Positions 27,298 to 34,681 of a stretch of 64,000 nt of DNA are shown one piece after another. The stretch spans positions 178,188 through 242,187 of the forward strand of contig JAEWSG010000039.1 in NCBI GenBank assembly GCA_023398495.1, written 5' to 3'. The DNA is from Bacillota bacterium (GTDB lineage Bacteria > Bacillota > Clostridia > Acetivibrionales > Acetivibrionaceae). Under the pieces are notes generated by a model. It saw only the letters and a list, made by a program, of their open reading frames with translations, was not told the origin of the DNA and did not search any database. Position numbers and translations under genes: made by a program. Position 1 is the first letter of the stretch; every line of letters starts with the position of its first letter.

Positions 27298-27705
27298 GTG
27301 CCAATTAAATTGACAATAGCAGGTGGGATTAAACTTGAAAAATGCCTCAGTTCAGTGTTTTTTAATTTAGATACTTCTGATGATTCAGATGCCAGAACTA
27401 CTGATATAGCTAACACAATGGAAATTAACGGCAAAATTGATGTTGATTTTGAATCTACAGTTGGTCTGTATTCATGGTCACTGATTAAGCCTAATAATGG
27501 TAATAAAGCAGATGTGTACAAAAATGTTGAAGTAGAGATAACTTCGATCAAGGACAATACTCTGATAAGAAAAGTTGTTTTCCCGGAAGCCTTTGTTGTA
27601 GATTATTCTGAGGGATATTCAAACGAAGAGGGAGTTGGCACCTTCAGGCTTTATTTAAAGCAAAAGAAGGATAATAATGAAGTGGTTAACGTAAGCGGAG
27701 TATAG
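27298..27705 (+). CDS. Tube (Hcp/gp19-like) protein, first copy
   Basis: 135 residues from GTG 27298 (AAAGGAG 9 bases upstream). Predominantly beta: an N-terminal strand pair (PIKLTIAGGIKLEKCLSSVF), a central WSLIKP segment and the closing VVFPEAFVVDYSEGY followed by FRLYLKQKK. It aligns by pattern with the protein at 30075-30506: both share a W-S-L segment and an [ED/RA]-A-FVVDY segment near the end. Size and strand order fit inner-tube proteins of contractile machines. No enzymatic motif is seen. It directly precedes the putative sheath gene. Family assignment is from pattern and context. Confidence 0.5.
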   Translation: MPIKLTIAGGIKLEKCLSSVFFNLDTSDDSDARTTDIANTMEINGKIDVDFESTVGLYSWSLIKPNNGNKADVYKNVEVEITSIKDNTLIRKVVFPEAFVVDYSEGYSNEEGVGTFRLYLKQKKDNNEVVNVSGV

Positions 27706-27729
27706 TAAATTATTTAATGTTACTATTGT

Positions 27730-27775
27730 GAATAACGAAAACTTGATTTGATTGTGTTTTCAAAAGCACTAGTGG
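27730..27775 (+). repeat. Palindromic intergenic repeat, partial copy
   Basis: The left end and core (GAATAACGAAAACTTGATTT, then GTGTTTTCAAAA) match the repeat at 15915-15982, but the right inverted arm is missing or degraded. It lies between the first tube gene and the sheath gene. Confidence 0.5.
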
Positions 27776-27803
27776 TAACTAACCAAGATTAAGGAGGATA
27801 AAA

Positions 27804-30002
27804 ATGGAAATAATCAACCAAACAAACAGATCAATTTTGTTTGAAGAGATAAATCCTGAAAAGTTGGATCTTATCACACTTATTGGAGATGTAGCAGGAA
27901 TAGACAGTTTACCAGACGAAAAAATCAAAGAAATAAATCAGAATATTCTAGTTAAAAGCTTTGATGAGTTTTTAGACAAATTTGTACCTACTGTATATTC
28001 TTTTTATAATGCCAGAGATAATGGTGAAGGAGAAGTAGTATATACTTTAAAAAAGCCTGAAACCATTCCTGAGGATTACATAACTGAAATAAGACTTGAT
28101 CAGAACAATGATTTTTTAAAGATGTTGTTTACATTAATTGATACAAAGAGAAGCCAAGGTATAATTAATATTGATTTTAAATTTGATAAAGTGCTTGATA
28201 TGATATCACCAAAAAAAGTAATGGACGATATCAGACAAGCCAGAAAAGAAATTCATTATCTTTACGACAAGTATGATGAATTAGAAGATGGTGATCCAAA
28301 GAAACTTGATATAGGTGATAAACTTAATACCAAGTTTGAAGAGGCGAGGCAGAACTATAATAATGTAATGGCCATGTTGCCACTTGCTATTGAAGATATT
28401 AAAACCAGATTGCTTTTAGGCCGTTCCGATGACAATCAGGATTCTGCGGTTTTGAAAGTAGGTGTGCTTAGTATTGGCGAGAGTGGTGAACTTAAAATAA
28501 TTGAGGCTCCAAAGCCCGATGAGAATTCTCTGATGGTTATTGACCAGGACAAGACAGGAAGTCTTGTGTCAATATTTCAAACCGATTATGATGATGTTTC
28601 GGACACACCATCCTCTTATGTAAGAGATCTTGTGGCCAGAACTTTTTGTCCTATGCCTGCATTGCAGACTGAGGTTGATGTGGATCGTGAAATTCAGAAC
28701 TACCATTCATATCTCGAATTCTATACCAAGGCTAAGGATGATTTTGTAAAAGCTGCCAAGCCCCTCATTGAAAAAATACTTGGGGTAAAGATGTATTTTG
28801 ATCAATACAATACTAAAAAACGAGGGATGAGACCAAGTCTTATTATTACCAACAATAAAGTTGATATGACAGTAAAAAGCAGTAATCTCCCAAGACTGGA
28901 TGTATACCTTAACACTGTAAACCAAAAGAATGATTTCAGTAACACTATCTGGTTTGGAATTTTCCCGGCAATTGAAATGGAATCGGTAGGAAAACCAAAG
29001 GTAGTAAAAAAATTGTTTCAGGGAAATGTGGAAGTAAAAAAAGAAGGAAATACTATGGAATCGCTGACTGCACTTCTTCAAGCAGTTGAAAAATATAAGA
29101 TTCAGGTATACTTTAACTTCCAGGCCAATGAGGATACTACCTTTAATAACATGGCAGTTGCAGGGGTTGATAAGTATATAGAAAAATGCCAGCTATTGAC
29201 AAGGCAGGCGTACAGCGAATTTGCAATACCATGCTTACCCAACTTTACCATCATACCCAAAGATAAATCAGGGGTTGTTATTGATGTGAAGATGGAGAAG
29301 ACTGAAAGCGGCGGTGTTAAGCTTTCTAATGCAAAGGAAGATATACTGAAATTATGGATACAGGGAGTGTATGTTGATGCTTCTTATGTGGCAGCAGGGA
29401 TAGTTTCAGCGTACCAGTGTCCTGAGTATATGAAGGAGTGTTACAGGGATGTGGCAATGAAGTTCCCTGTGACAATGAAGTACCCTGGAGTAAGATTTGA
29501 TATTGAGGCTGGAGACAACTCCCTCAGGATGGTAACCACAATGGCTAAGGAAATAACAGGTTTTACAAACAATATAAAAAATGAGATAAACAGCAAGAGT
29601 TTTGGATTTGTTTTTTCTTCGGAAAATGCTCAATTAGACGGTAAAGATATTAAGCGTATTAGTGTTTATAAGGCCAGAAGCCTTGCACAAAGTGACGATG
29701 GGTACGATTCTATTTATAAAACTCTTGTAAGTACATATATTGAGAGAATACTCAGGTTCCAGACAAATGATTTCAAACAGGACAAGATAATTAGCTTTTT
29801 CAGCAATAGTCCAAACAGTCAGAAGACTTTGTGGCAAAAAGACAATCGTTTCTTGAATTCAATAATCAAAGATGGAGATGACTTGAACTATACAATCGAT
29901 GAGTTGAGCAACCTCTGTCAGATAGATCTTGCATTCAATGGAAATGTTAAAAATCTTGAAGTTACTATTACAAAGAGTGCCAGTGCGGTAGGTGCTAAAT
30001 AA
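27804..30002 (+). CDS. Putative contractile sheath protein
   Basis: 732 residues, soluble, acidic. It has no catalytic motif. The first ~200 residues are helical and charged (DIRQARKEIHYLYDKYDELE). The remainder is mixed alpha/beta, with long conserved-looking runs (NDFSNTIWFGIFPAIEME; QVYFNFQANEDTTFNNMAVA; WIQGVYVDASYVAAGIVSAY). The length exceeds TssC (about 500) and is nearer a fused TssB-TssC sheath or a large phage sheath. It is flanked on both sides by tube-like genes, a normal sheath-tube arrangement. I see no sequence signature that proves the fold; a structure prediction would decide. AAGGAGG precedes the ATG by 6 bases. Confidence 0.5.
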   Translation: MEIINQTNRSILFEEINPEKLDLITLIGDVAGIDSLPDEKIKEINQNILVKSFDEFLDKFVPTVYSFYNARDNGEGEVVYTLKKPETIPEDYITEIRLDQNNDFLKMLFTLIDTKRSQGIINIDFKFDKVLDMISPKKVMDDIRQARKEIHYLYDKYDELEDGDPKKLDIGDKLNTKFEEARQNYNNVMAMLPLAIEDIKTRLLLGRSDDNQDSAVLKVGVLSIGESGELKIIEAPKPDENSLMVIDQDKTGSLVSIFQTDYDDVSDTPSSYVRDLVARTFCPMPALQTEVDVDREIQNYHSYLEFYTKAKDDFVKAAKPLIEKILGVKMYFDQYNTKKRGMRPSLIITNNKVDMTVKSSNLPRLDVYLNTVNQKNDFSNTIWFGIFPAIEMESVGKPKVVKKLFQGNVEVKKEGNTMESLTALLQAVEKYKIQVYFNFQANEDTTFNNMAVAGVDKYIEKCQLLTRQAYSEFAIPCLPNFTIIPKDKSGVVIDVKMEKTESGGVKLSNAKEDILKLWIQGVYVDASYVAAGIVSAYQCPEYMKECYRDVAMKFPVTMKYPGVRFDIEAGDNSLRMVTTMAKEITGFTNNIKNEINSKSFGFVFSSENAQLDGKDIKRISVYKARSLAQSDDGYDSIYKTLVSTYIERILRFQTNDFKQDKIISFFSNSPNSQKTLWQKDNRFLNSIIKDGDDLNYTIDELSNLCQIDLAFNGNVKNLEVTITKSASAVGAK

Positions 30003-30074
30003 AACTTAAAGAGGTATTAATACAGGAGTATTAATATATACAATTATTCTTTATATTAGAGGAGGGGTTTAATT

Positions 30075-30506
30075 ATGGGATTTAAACTAACAGCTACAAC
30101 AGCTTCAGGTAGTGGTGGGTATGGAACTGGTTTTGAACTCAATGATGATATAATTACATCTGTTCGTTACAAAACAGACACACCTGATGATGAAAATTCA
30201 AGATCAAACGATGTAAGTGCTATCCTTACGGTTACTGGTACTTTGACACAGAATGAGGCAGATCTTCAGGAAACAAAGAAGGTAGCTGTATGGTCACTTG
30301 AAAAGAAGAGTCCTTACTTGAATGTTGTTGTACAACAGGTTTCAGCAACTCTTGTAATGAGAGAATATACATTCACAAGAGCGTTTGTTGTGGATTATAT
30401 TGAAGAATTCAAAGAGGATGTTGGAAACGGAACATTTACTCTTATTATTAAGCAGGAAAAGAAAGATATTGAAAATGTAAAAATAGAAGGCGGATATGGT
30501 GCTTAA
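30075..30506 (+). CDS. Tube (Hcp/gp19-like) protein, second copy
   Basis: 143 residues. Same plan as 27298-27705: N-terminal strands, a central VAVWSLEKKSP, then YTFTRAFVVDYIEEF and FTLIIKQEKK near the end. The two copies differ enough to have separate jobs, such as main tube versus tube initiator or terminator. A strong AGAGGAGGGG ribosome binding site suggests high expression, as expected for a tube subunit. A stable hairpin follows the gene. Confidence 0.5.
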   Translation: MGFKLTATTASGSGGYGTGFELNDDIITSVRYKTDTPDDENSRSNDVSAILTVTGTLTQNEADLQETKKVAVWSLEKKSPYLNVVVQQVSATLVMREYTFTRAFVVDYIEEFKEDVGNGTFTLIIKQEKKDIENVKIEGGYGA

Positions 30507-30572
30507 AATGAGGTAAGTAAGAAATGTAAGTTGTGTTTCATTCATTACTTACATAGTATTTTTATTAATGTA

Positions 30573-30620
30573 CTTACTGGTTTAAAAGGTTTATTTCCTT
30601 TTAAACCAGTAAGAAAATTC
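30573..30620 (+). terminator. Strong hairpin after the second tube gene
   Basis: Perfect 17-bp arms (CTTACTGGTTTAAAAGG / CCTTTTAAACCAGTAAG) around a 7-base loop, followed by AAAATTCTTCTT rather than a pure T tract. It may terminate or stabilise the abundant tube message ahead of the weaker downstream genes. Confidence 0.55.
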
Positions 30621-30656
30621 TTCTTATTGTTTAAAATATGAAAGGATAGTATAAGA

Positions 30657-31244
30657 GTGAAAAGGGAAGAGGCTTTAGAGCATTTTATTGAAAATTATGT
30701 AAAGATGGAAAGTTCTGCAAAGATGCAAAAGCTTAAGGTTTATTATGAGAACAATAAGAATATTCTGCTAGATGAGTTTATTGAATCGTTCAGAAGAATA
30801 TGTATTAAGATAAAAGACATGCAGGATAAAGGTAAGAAGGGGAAGATAGGATATATTACATACTCTTTGTTAAGAACCAATATCATGGATAGAAAATTTG
30901 TGTACCTGATTGAGGCCTTTAATAGACTGTGGTTCTTTGACAGGGTGGAATGTTGGGAAGAATATGATGTCAGATGGGCATATGAATTTCTTGATGGGTT
31001 TGAAGCAGAACTCATAGAGAAAAGTAAACTTTACCTGAACAAGATTGCGAAGCCAGATATAGAAAGGTTTATGTTGCAGGAAATAGTACTATATAATAAT
31101 ATGGTTATCGAGATTGCAAGAGATGCAATTTATAATGCGTCCAAGATAGAGGAATTTTCCAGGATTTTAAAGGAAGATATTATGGAGATAAGGATAGGAG
31201 AATACAAAGGACCTAGTGAAATTATTTATAGAGTAGTAACTTAG
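30657..31244 (+). CDS. Helical protein of the injection locus, function unknown
   Basis: 195 residues with a GTG start after AAAGGATAG. Almost entirely helical, charged and rich in aromatic residues (LIEAFNRLWFFDRVECWEEY). No membrane helix, signal peptide or catalytic motif. It stands between the tube gene and the regulatory gene block. It could be a chaperone or a baseplate adaptor, but nothing in the sequence decides this. Confidence 0.35.
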   Translation: MKREEALEHFIENYVKMESSAKMQKLKVYYENNKNILLDEFIESFRRICIKIKDMQDKGKKGKIGYITYSLLRTNIMDRKFVYLIEAFNRLWFFDRVECWEEYDVRWAYEFLDGFEAELIEKSKLYLNKIAKPDIERFMLQEIVLYNNMVIEIARDAIYNASKIEEFSRILKEDIMEIRIGEYKGPSEIIYRVVT

Positions 31245-31245
31245 T

Positions 31246-31312
31246 GATAACGAAATATAACTTCCTATTCTCATATTTTGAAAATGTTATTAAATCAACT
31301 TTTTTGTTAACC
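31246..31312 (-). repeat. Palindromic intergenic repeat, copy in opposite orientation
   Basis: Starts GATAACGAAATATAAC and ends TTTTTTGTTAACC. Its reverse complement contains the GATTTAATAACATTTTCAAA core found at 15915-15982 and 34582-34652. The opposite orientation within one co-directional operon argues for a mobile or recombining repeat rather than a fixed operator. Confidence 0.7.
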
Positions 31313-31384
31313 AGAGCTAGAACTTATATTTTAGCCATACCTTAATTTTAATCATATTTAAGTAAGGAGAAAAGAGGGCGGAAA

Positions 31385-31948
31385 ATGGATTTTTACGTCA
31401 TTTCTCAAGATTTACGAGTATTTGATAGCGTTGAACCTGTAAAGGCACATCAGGTATTTGACATGGAAACAATCAGGAGAGGTCGATTTCATGAGTTGAA
31501 CGATTTTCCTGTACAGTTATATATAAAGGAAAAAGAAGAAAATAACTATGTTGATTTTATTGATAAGCCTATACCGCTGATATCGGAAAAACTAAAGCAG
31601 GTATTTGAAATGCACCAGAAAGATATTTTTTATAAGCCTGTGATGCTTGCAGATGTGAAAAATATGAAGCAAAGTTTGTATTGGCTTGCTATACCCAAAC
31701 TTATAGAATGCCTTTCAGATCAAAGTGAGTTTAAATTAGATGGTGCAGTAAAAAGACTTGTTATTAACAAAAATAAAGCTGATTTGCATAAAATTTTTAG
31801 AGTTACAGGAGTTATGGAGTATATCGTAATAGTAAATCAGGATGTTGCAGAAAGCATACTTAGAAGAGATTTTTATGGTATAACGTTAAAAAAGGTAGAT
31901 AAGTCCATTCCAAAAGCAACTTTGCAATTGCCATTTCAAAATGTTTGA
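31385..31948 (+). CDS. Imm11/DUF1629-like protein
   Basis: 187 residues, soluble. The pattern of an N-terminal beta strand (DFYVISQDLRVFDSV), a central acidic segment, and a C-terminal VIVNQDVAESILRRDFYGIT resembles DUF1629/Imm11-type proteins. These are often immunity or accessory proteins next to toxins. No toxin is adjacent here; neighbours are structural and regulatory genes. It may be a structural part of the locus. Low certainty on family. Confidence 0.35.
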   Translation: MDFYVISQDLRVFDSVEPVKAHQVFDMETIRRGRFHELNDFPVQLYIKEKEENNYVDFIDKPIPLISEKLKQVFEMHQKDIFYKPVMLADVKNMKQSLYWLAIPKLIECLSDQSEFKLDGAVKRLVINKNKADLHKIFRVTGVMEYIVIVNQDVAESILRRDFYGITLKKVDKSIPKATLQLPFQNV

Positions 31949-32024
31949 TTTGATGGGCTTTGTGACCTAAATATTGTATAGGTTATTTTTGAAATGGGCT
32001 GAGGAATAATGAAAGGGTTTAAGT

Positions 32025-32462
32025 ATGAAGAATTATTATGAAATACTAGGAGTCAGTAAAGAGGCTTCTAATGATGAAATAAAGAAAGCGTTCAGGAAAC
32101 TAGCTAGGAAATACCACCCTGACGTAAATCCAGGAAATAAAGAAGCTGAAGAGAAATTTAAAGAACTAAACGAGGCTTATAATACTTTAATTGATGAGTC
32201 AAAAAGAAAGAATTATGATAATAAGCCCGATAGTACAAATGAATCTGGCAATAAGAATACCCAACACAAAAAAAACGGAAATCAAACGCAAGGAAGACCA
32301 CAGAAATTTGATTTTGATGATGTAGAGAAAACTTTTGAAAGTTTTTTCGGATTTAATCCTAAAACTAAGGAAGCTAGCATCAAAAGGGAAAAGGATAAAA
32401 AGAAAAATCCTTTAGATGCTTCAGATATGTTTGAAAAATACTTTGGAGCACGAAAGAAATAA
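32025..32462 (+). CDS. J-domain (DnaJ-like) co-chaperone
   Basis: 145 residues. Residues 1-65 are a full J domain with NYYEILGVSKEASNDEIKKA, the HPD triad in KYHPDVNPGNKEAEEKF, and LNEAYNTLIDESKRKNYD. J domains stimulate ATP hydrolysis by Hsp70 partners. The rest is a lysine-rich, probably disordered tail with FDFDDVEKTFESFFGF and DMFEKYFGARKK motifs. There is no zinc finger or C-terminal substrate domain, so it is a specialised J protein. The Hsp70-like ATPase at 16015 is the obvious candidate partner. Confidence 0.85.
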   Translation: MKNYYEILGVSKEASNDEIKKAFRKLARKYHPDVNPGNKEAEEKFKELNEAYNTLIDESKRKNYDNKPDSTNESGNKNTQHKKNGNQTQGRPQKFDFDDVEKTFESFFGFNPKTKEASIKREKDKKKNPLDASDMFEKYFGARKK

Positions 32463-32498
32463 AAATCTGATAGGTATCAGGGTGGGGAGTGCGATATT

Positions 32499-33113
32499 GT
32501 GAAGCAGAATTCCAATTTTCAGAAGGCAGGTAATGGCATGAAGAAGTTTATAAATAGTAAGAAGGTTGAGAAATATTCACAAAATTCTAATAATATCATT
32601 TGGGTAATGGTTATAGATATTGTTATTGCAATAATTTCTATTTCAACCCTTTATTATATTTACTTTGTAAACGAAGATAAAAATTTGAAATATATAGGCT
32701 ATGGCTTAATTGCAGTCGCTCTGGCGTTTTTAGGTGTTAGAGTATTTACACTTACTCGTAAGGCTAATAGTAAGGGTGGAATATCAAAGCTGATTTTAAT
32801 TAGCGAAGACGGGAGAAGCGTAAAAACGTGGAATATAATGGGCAAGGTATCGTTTTTGATTGGTAGAAATACAAAAGACAATGAAGTGGATATTGATCTT
32901 TCAGATGCTGAATATTCAGAGCTTGTCAGCAGGCAACATGCGGTTTTGAACTTTTCTGAAGGGAAATGGTATATTGAGGATGTTGGTTCGTCATATGGAA
33001 GTGGTCTTAAAAAAGTAGATGAAGAAAAGTTCAAGCTAGACAGTGAAAGGTTATATGAAATAAAATCTGGTGATACATTGTATATTGCAAACACAAAGAT
33101 TCTTGTAAAATGA
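32499..33113 (+). CDS. Membrane-anchored FHA-domain protein
   Basis: 204 residues with a GTG start. Two membrane helices (about residues 31-50, WVMVIDIVIAIISISTLYYI, and about 60-78, YIGYGLIAVALAFLGVRVF) precede a cytosolic FHA domain (about 100-204). The FHA signature is complete: FLIGRNTKDNEVDIDL, SRQHAVL, then SSYGSGLKK. FHA domains bind phosphothreonine. This protein is a candidate membrane receptor for kinase-phosphorylated partners, the role Fha plays in type VI secretion. Confidence 0.85.
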   Translation: MKQNSNFQKAGNGMKKFINSKKVEKYSQNSNNIIWVMVIDIVIAIISISTLYYIYFVNEDKNLKYIGYGLIAVALAFLGVRVFTLTRKANSKGGISKLILISEDGRSVKTWNIMGKVSFLIGRNTKDNEVDIDLSDAEYSELVSRQHAVLNFSEGKWYIEDVGSSYGSGLKKVDEEKFKLDSERLYEIKSGDTLYIANTKILVK

Positions 33114-33194
33114 TAACTAAAGTTTTTAATCTCTTAAATGATAAGTGAGTTCTGGCTAAGTTGAGTATATTATACAGATGGAGGAATTAATATT

Positions 33195-33725
33195 ATGCCT
33201 TTAGGAAGATGTGTAAACGGACATATGTATCGTACAGAGAAATACGGCAACAAGTGTCCCTATTGTGATTCTGCACTCGATGGTGCAGGTAAGAAAGTTT
33301 CGAAAGCTCCGGTTATGGATGATCCTGACAAAACGAAAGTGTCAGATGATATAGATGGAATTGAGCCTGTAGTTGGTTGGTTAGTCTGTATTGAAGGACC
33401 ACAATTCGGACAGGATTACAGGATAAGACAGGGCAAGAACTTTATTGGAAGATCAGACGAAATGGATATTTCAATTGTAGGAGATGATTCGATATCAAGA
33501 AAAAATCATGCTTCTATAGTTTATGACCCAAAGCCAAGGAGATTCCTTTTGCTTCCAGGCGAAGGTAGCGGACTTGTATACCTTAGCAATCAAGTAAAAA
33601 AGGAAGAGGCAGTTCTTTCTGCTACTGAAATAGATGCTTACGATGTAATAGAAATTGGTAAGAGCAAGTTTATATTTATTAACTTGTGTGGTATACATTT
33701 TGATTGGATAAATAAAGAGGATTGA
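33195..33725 (+). CDS. Zinc-ribbon plus FHA-domain protein
   Basis: 176 residues. The N-terminus has a small zinc-ribbon-like C-x-NGH...CPYC cluster (residues 6-25). After a linker with DDPDKTKVSDD (its threonine is a plausible phospho-site) an FHA domain spans about 60-165: FIGRSDEMDISIVGDDSISR, then KNHASIVYDPK. It is soluble. A phospho-threonine in its own linker could bind its own or the neighbouring FHA domain. It precedes the phosphatase gene by four bases, so the two are translated together. Confidence 0.85.
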   Translation: MPLGRCVNGHMYRTEKYGNKCPYCDSALDGAGKKVSKAPVMDDPDKTKVSDDIDGIEPVVGWLVCIEGPQFGQDYRIRQGKNFIGRSDEMDISIVGDDSISRKNHASIVYDPKPRRFLLLPGEGSGLVYLSNQVKKEEAVLSATEIDAYDVIEIGKSKFIFINLCGIHFDWINKED

Positions 33726-33729
33726 TAAA

Positions 33730-34569
33730 ATGAGGCTCTTGAGTTATGCACAGCCATATTATGTATTGTTAGTATCAGTGTTGTTAATAGTAATTTTATT
33801 AATCATAAGATTTAAACTGAAGAACGTAAGAGTATTTCCAAAAATTACAATTGGCAATGCACAGTATATTGGGACTAGAGATGAGCAGGAGGATTCTTTT
33901 GCAACTGCAGAAAATAATAACTATACTCTTTCGGTAGTTGCAGATGGTATGGGAGGGTATGCGAATGGAAAGTTGGCAAGCAATATTGCTATAAACACTT
34001 TTGTTCAGGAATTTACCAGTACTCTCGATATTCATCCTATTGAGGATTTCTTTGTTCAAGCTGCCAACGCATGTAACAGAGCCGTACTTGACAAGGCAAA
34101 GGGCAAACGGATGGGTTGTACACTTGTTTCGGCTGTAGTGTCAGAGGGATGTTTATACTGGGCTTCAGTAGGGGACAGTGCTGTAATACTTTTTAAAGAT
34201 GGTGAAATTGTAAATCTTAATAAAAAACATATTTACAAAGAAGTGTTGGAGAATAAATTTATATCTGGGAAAATAACAGAAGAGCAACTATTGAACGATC
34301 CAATGAAGAAAAGAATTCATAGCTACATTGGAATTGAAGTTCTAAAGGATATTGAGATCTCTGAAAAGCCTGTTAAACTTAGGTTTGGAGATAAAATCGT
34401 ACTATGCAGTGATGGTGTGTACAATAGCCTACCAGAAATAGAAATGGAAGGTATACTCAGCAAGCCTATTCATCCCATTAATACTGCAGAAGAGATAATA
34501 GATGCAATAAAAGCAAAAAATTATAGCAGACAGGATAATGCTACAGTAATTGTACTTTCATGCAGCTAG
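33730..34569 (+). CDS. PP2C-type Ser/Thr phosphatase, membrane-anchored
   Basis: 279 residues. One N-terminal membrane helix (YYVLLVSVLLIVILLIIRF) precedes a full PP2C domain. Metal-binding and catalytic motifs are intact: TRDEQEDSFA, VADGMGGYANGKLAS, SVGDSAVILF, CSDGVYNSL and SRQDNATVIVL. It would reverse the action of the kinase at 23129, like PppA in type VI secretion. It starts four bases after the zinc-ribbon FHA gene. Confidence 0.9.
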   Translation: MRLLSYAQPYYVLLVSVLLIVILLIIRFKLKNVRVFPKITIGNAQYIGTRDEQEDSFATAENNNYTLSVVADGMGGYANGKLASNIAINTFVQEFTSTLDIHPIEDFFVQAANACNRAVLDKAKGKRMGCTLVSAVVSEGCLYWASVGDSAVILFKDGEIVNLNKKHIYKEVLENKFISGKITEEQLLNDPMKKRIHSYIGIEVLKDIEISEKPVKLRFGDKIVLCSDGVYNSLPEIEMEGILSKPIHPINTAEEIIDAIKAKNYSRQDNATVIVLSCS

Positions 34570-34581
34570 GATTCCTACTCT

Positions 34582-34652
34582 GGATAACGATAAAAATTTG
34601 ATTTAATAACGTTTTTAGAATATAAGGGTAAGATGTTATTTTTTCGTTATCC
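34582..34652 (+). repeat. Palindromic intergenic repeat, copy 3
   Basis: About 71 bases, with ends GGATAACGATAAAAAT and TTATTTTTTCGTTATCC that are nearly perfect inverted repeats, and core AATTTGATTTAATAACG. It is the least degraded copy. It fills most of the gap between the phosphatase and pseudophosphatase genes. Confidence 0.75.
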
Positions 34653-34681
34653 CTTAGCATGATTTTATAATGGGGGTTGAA

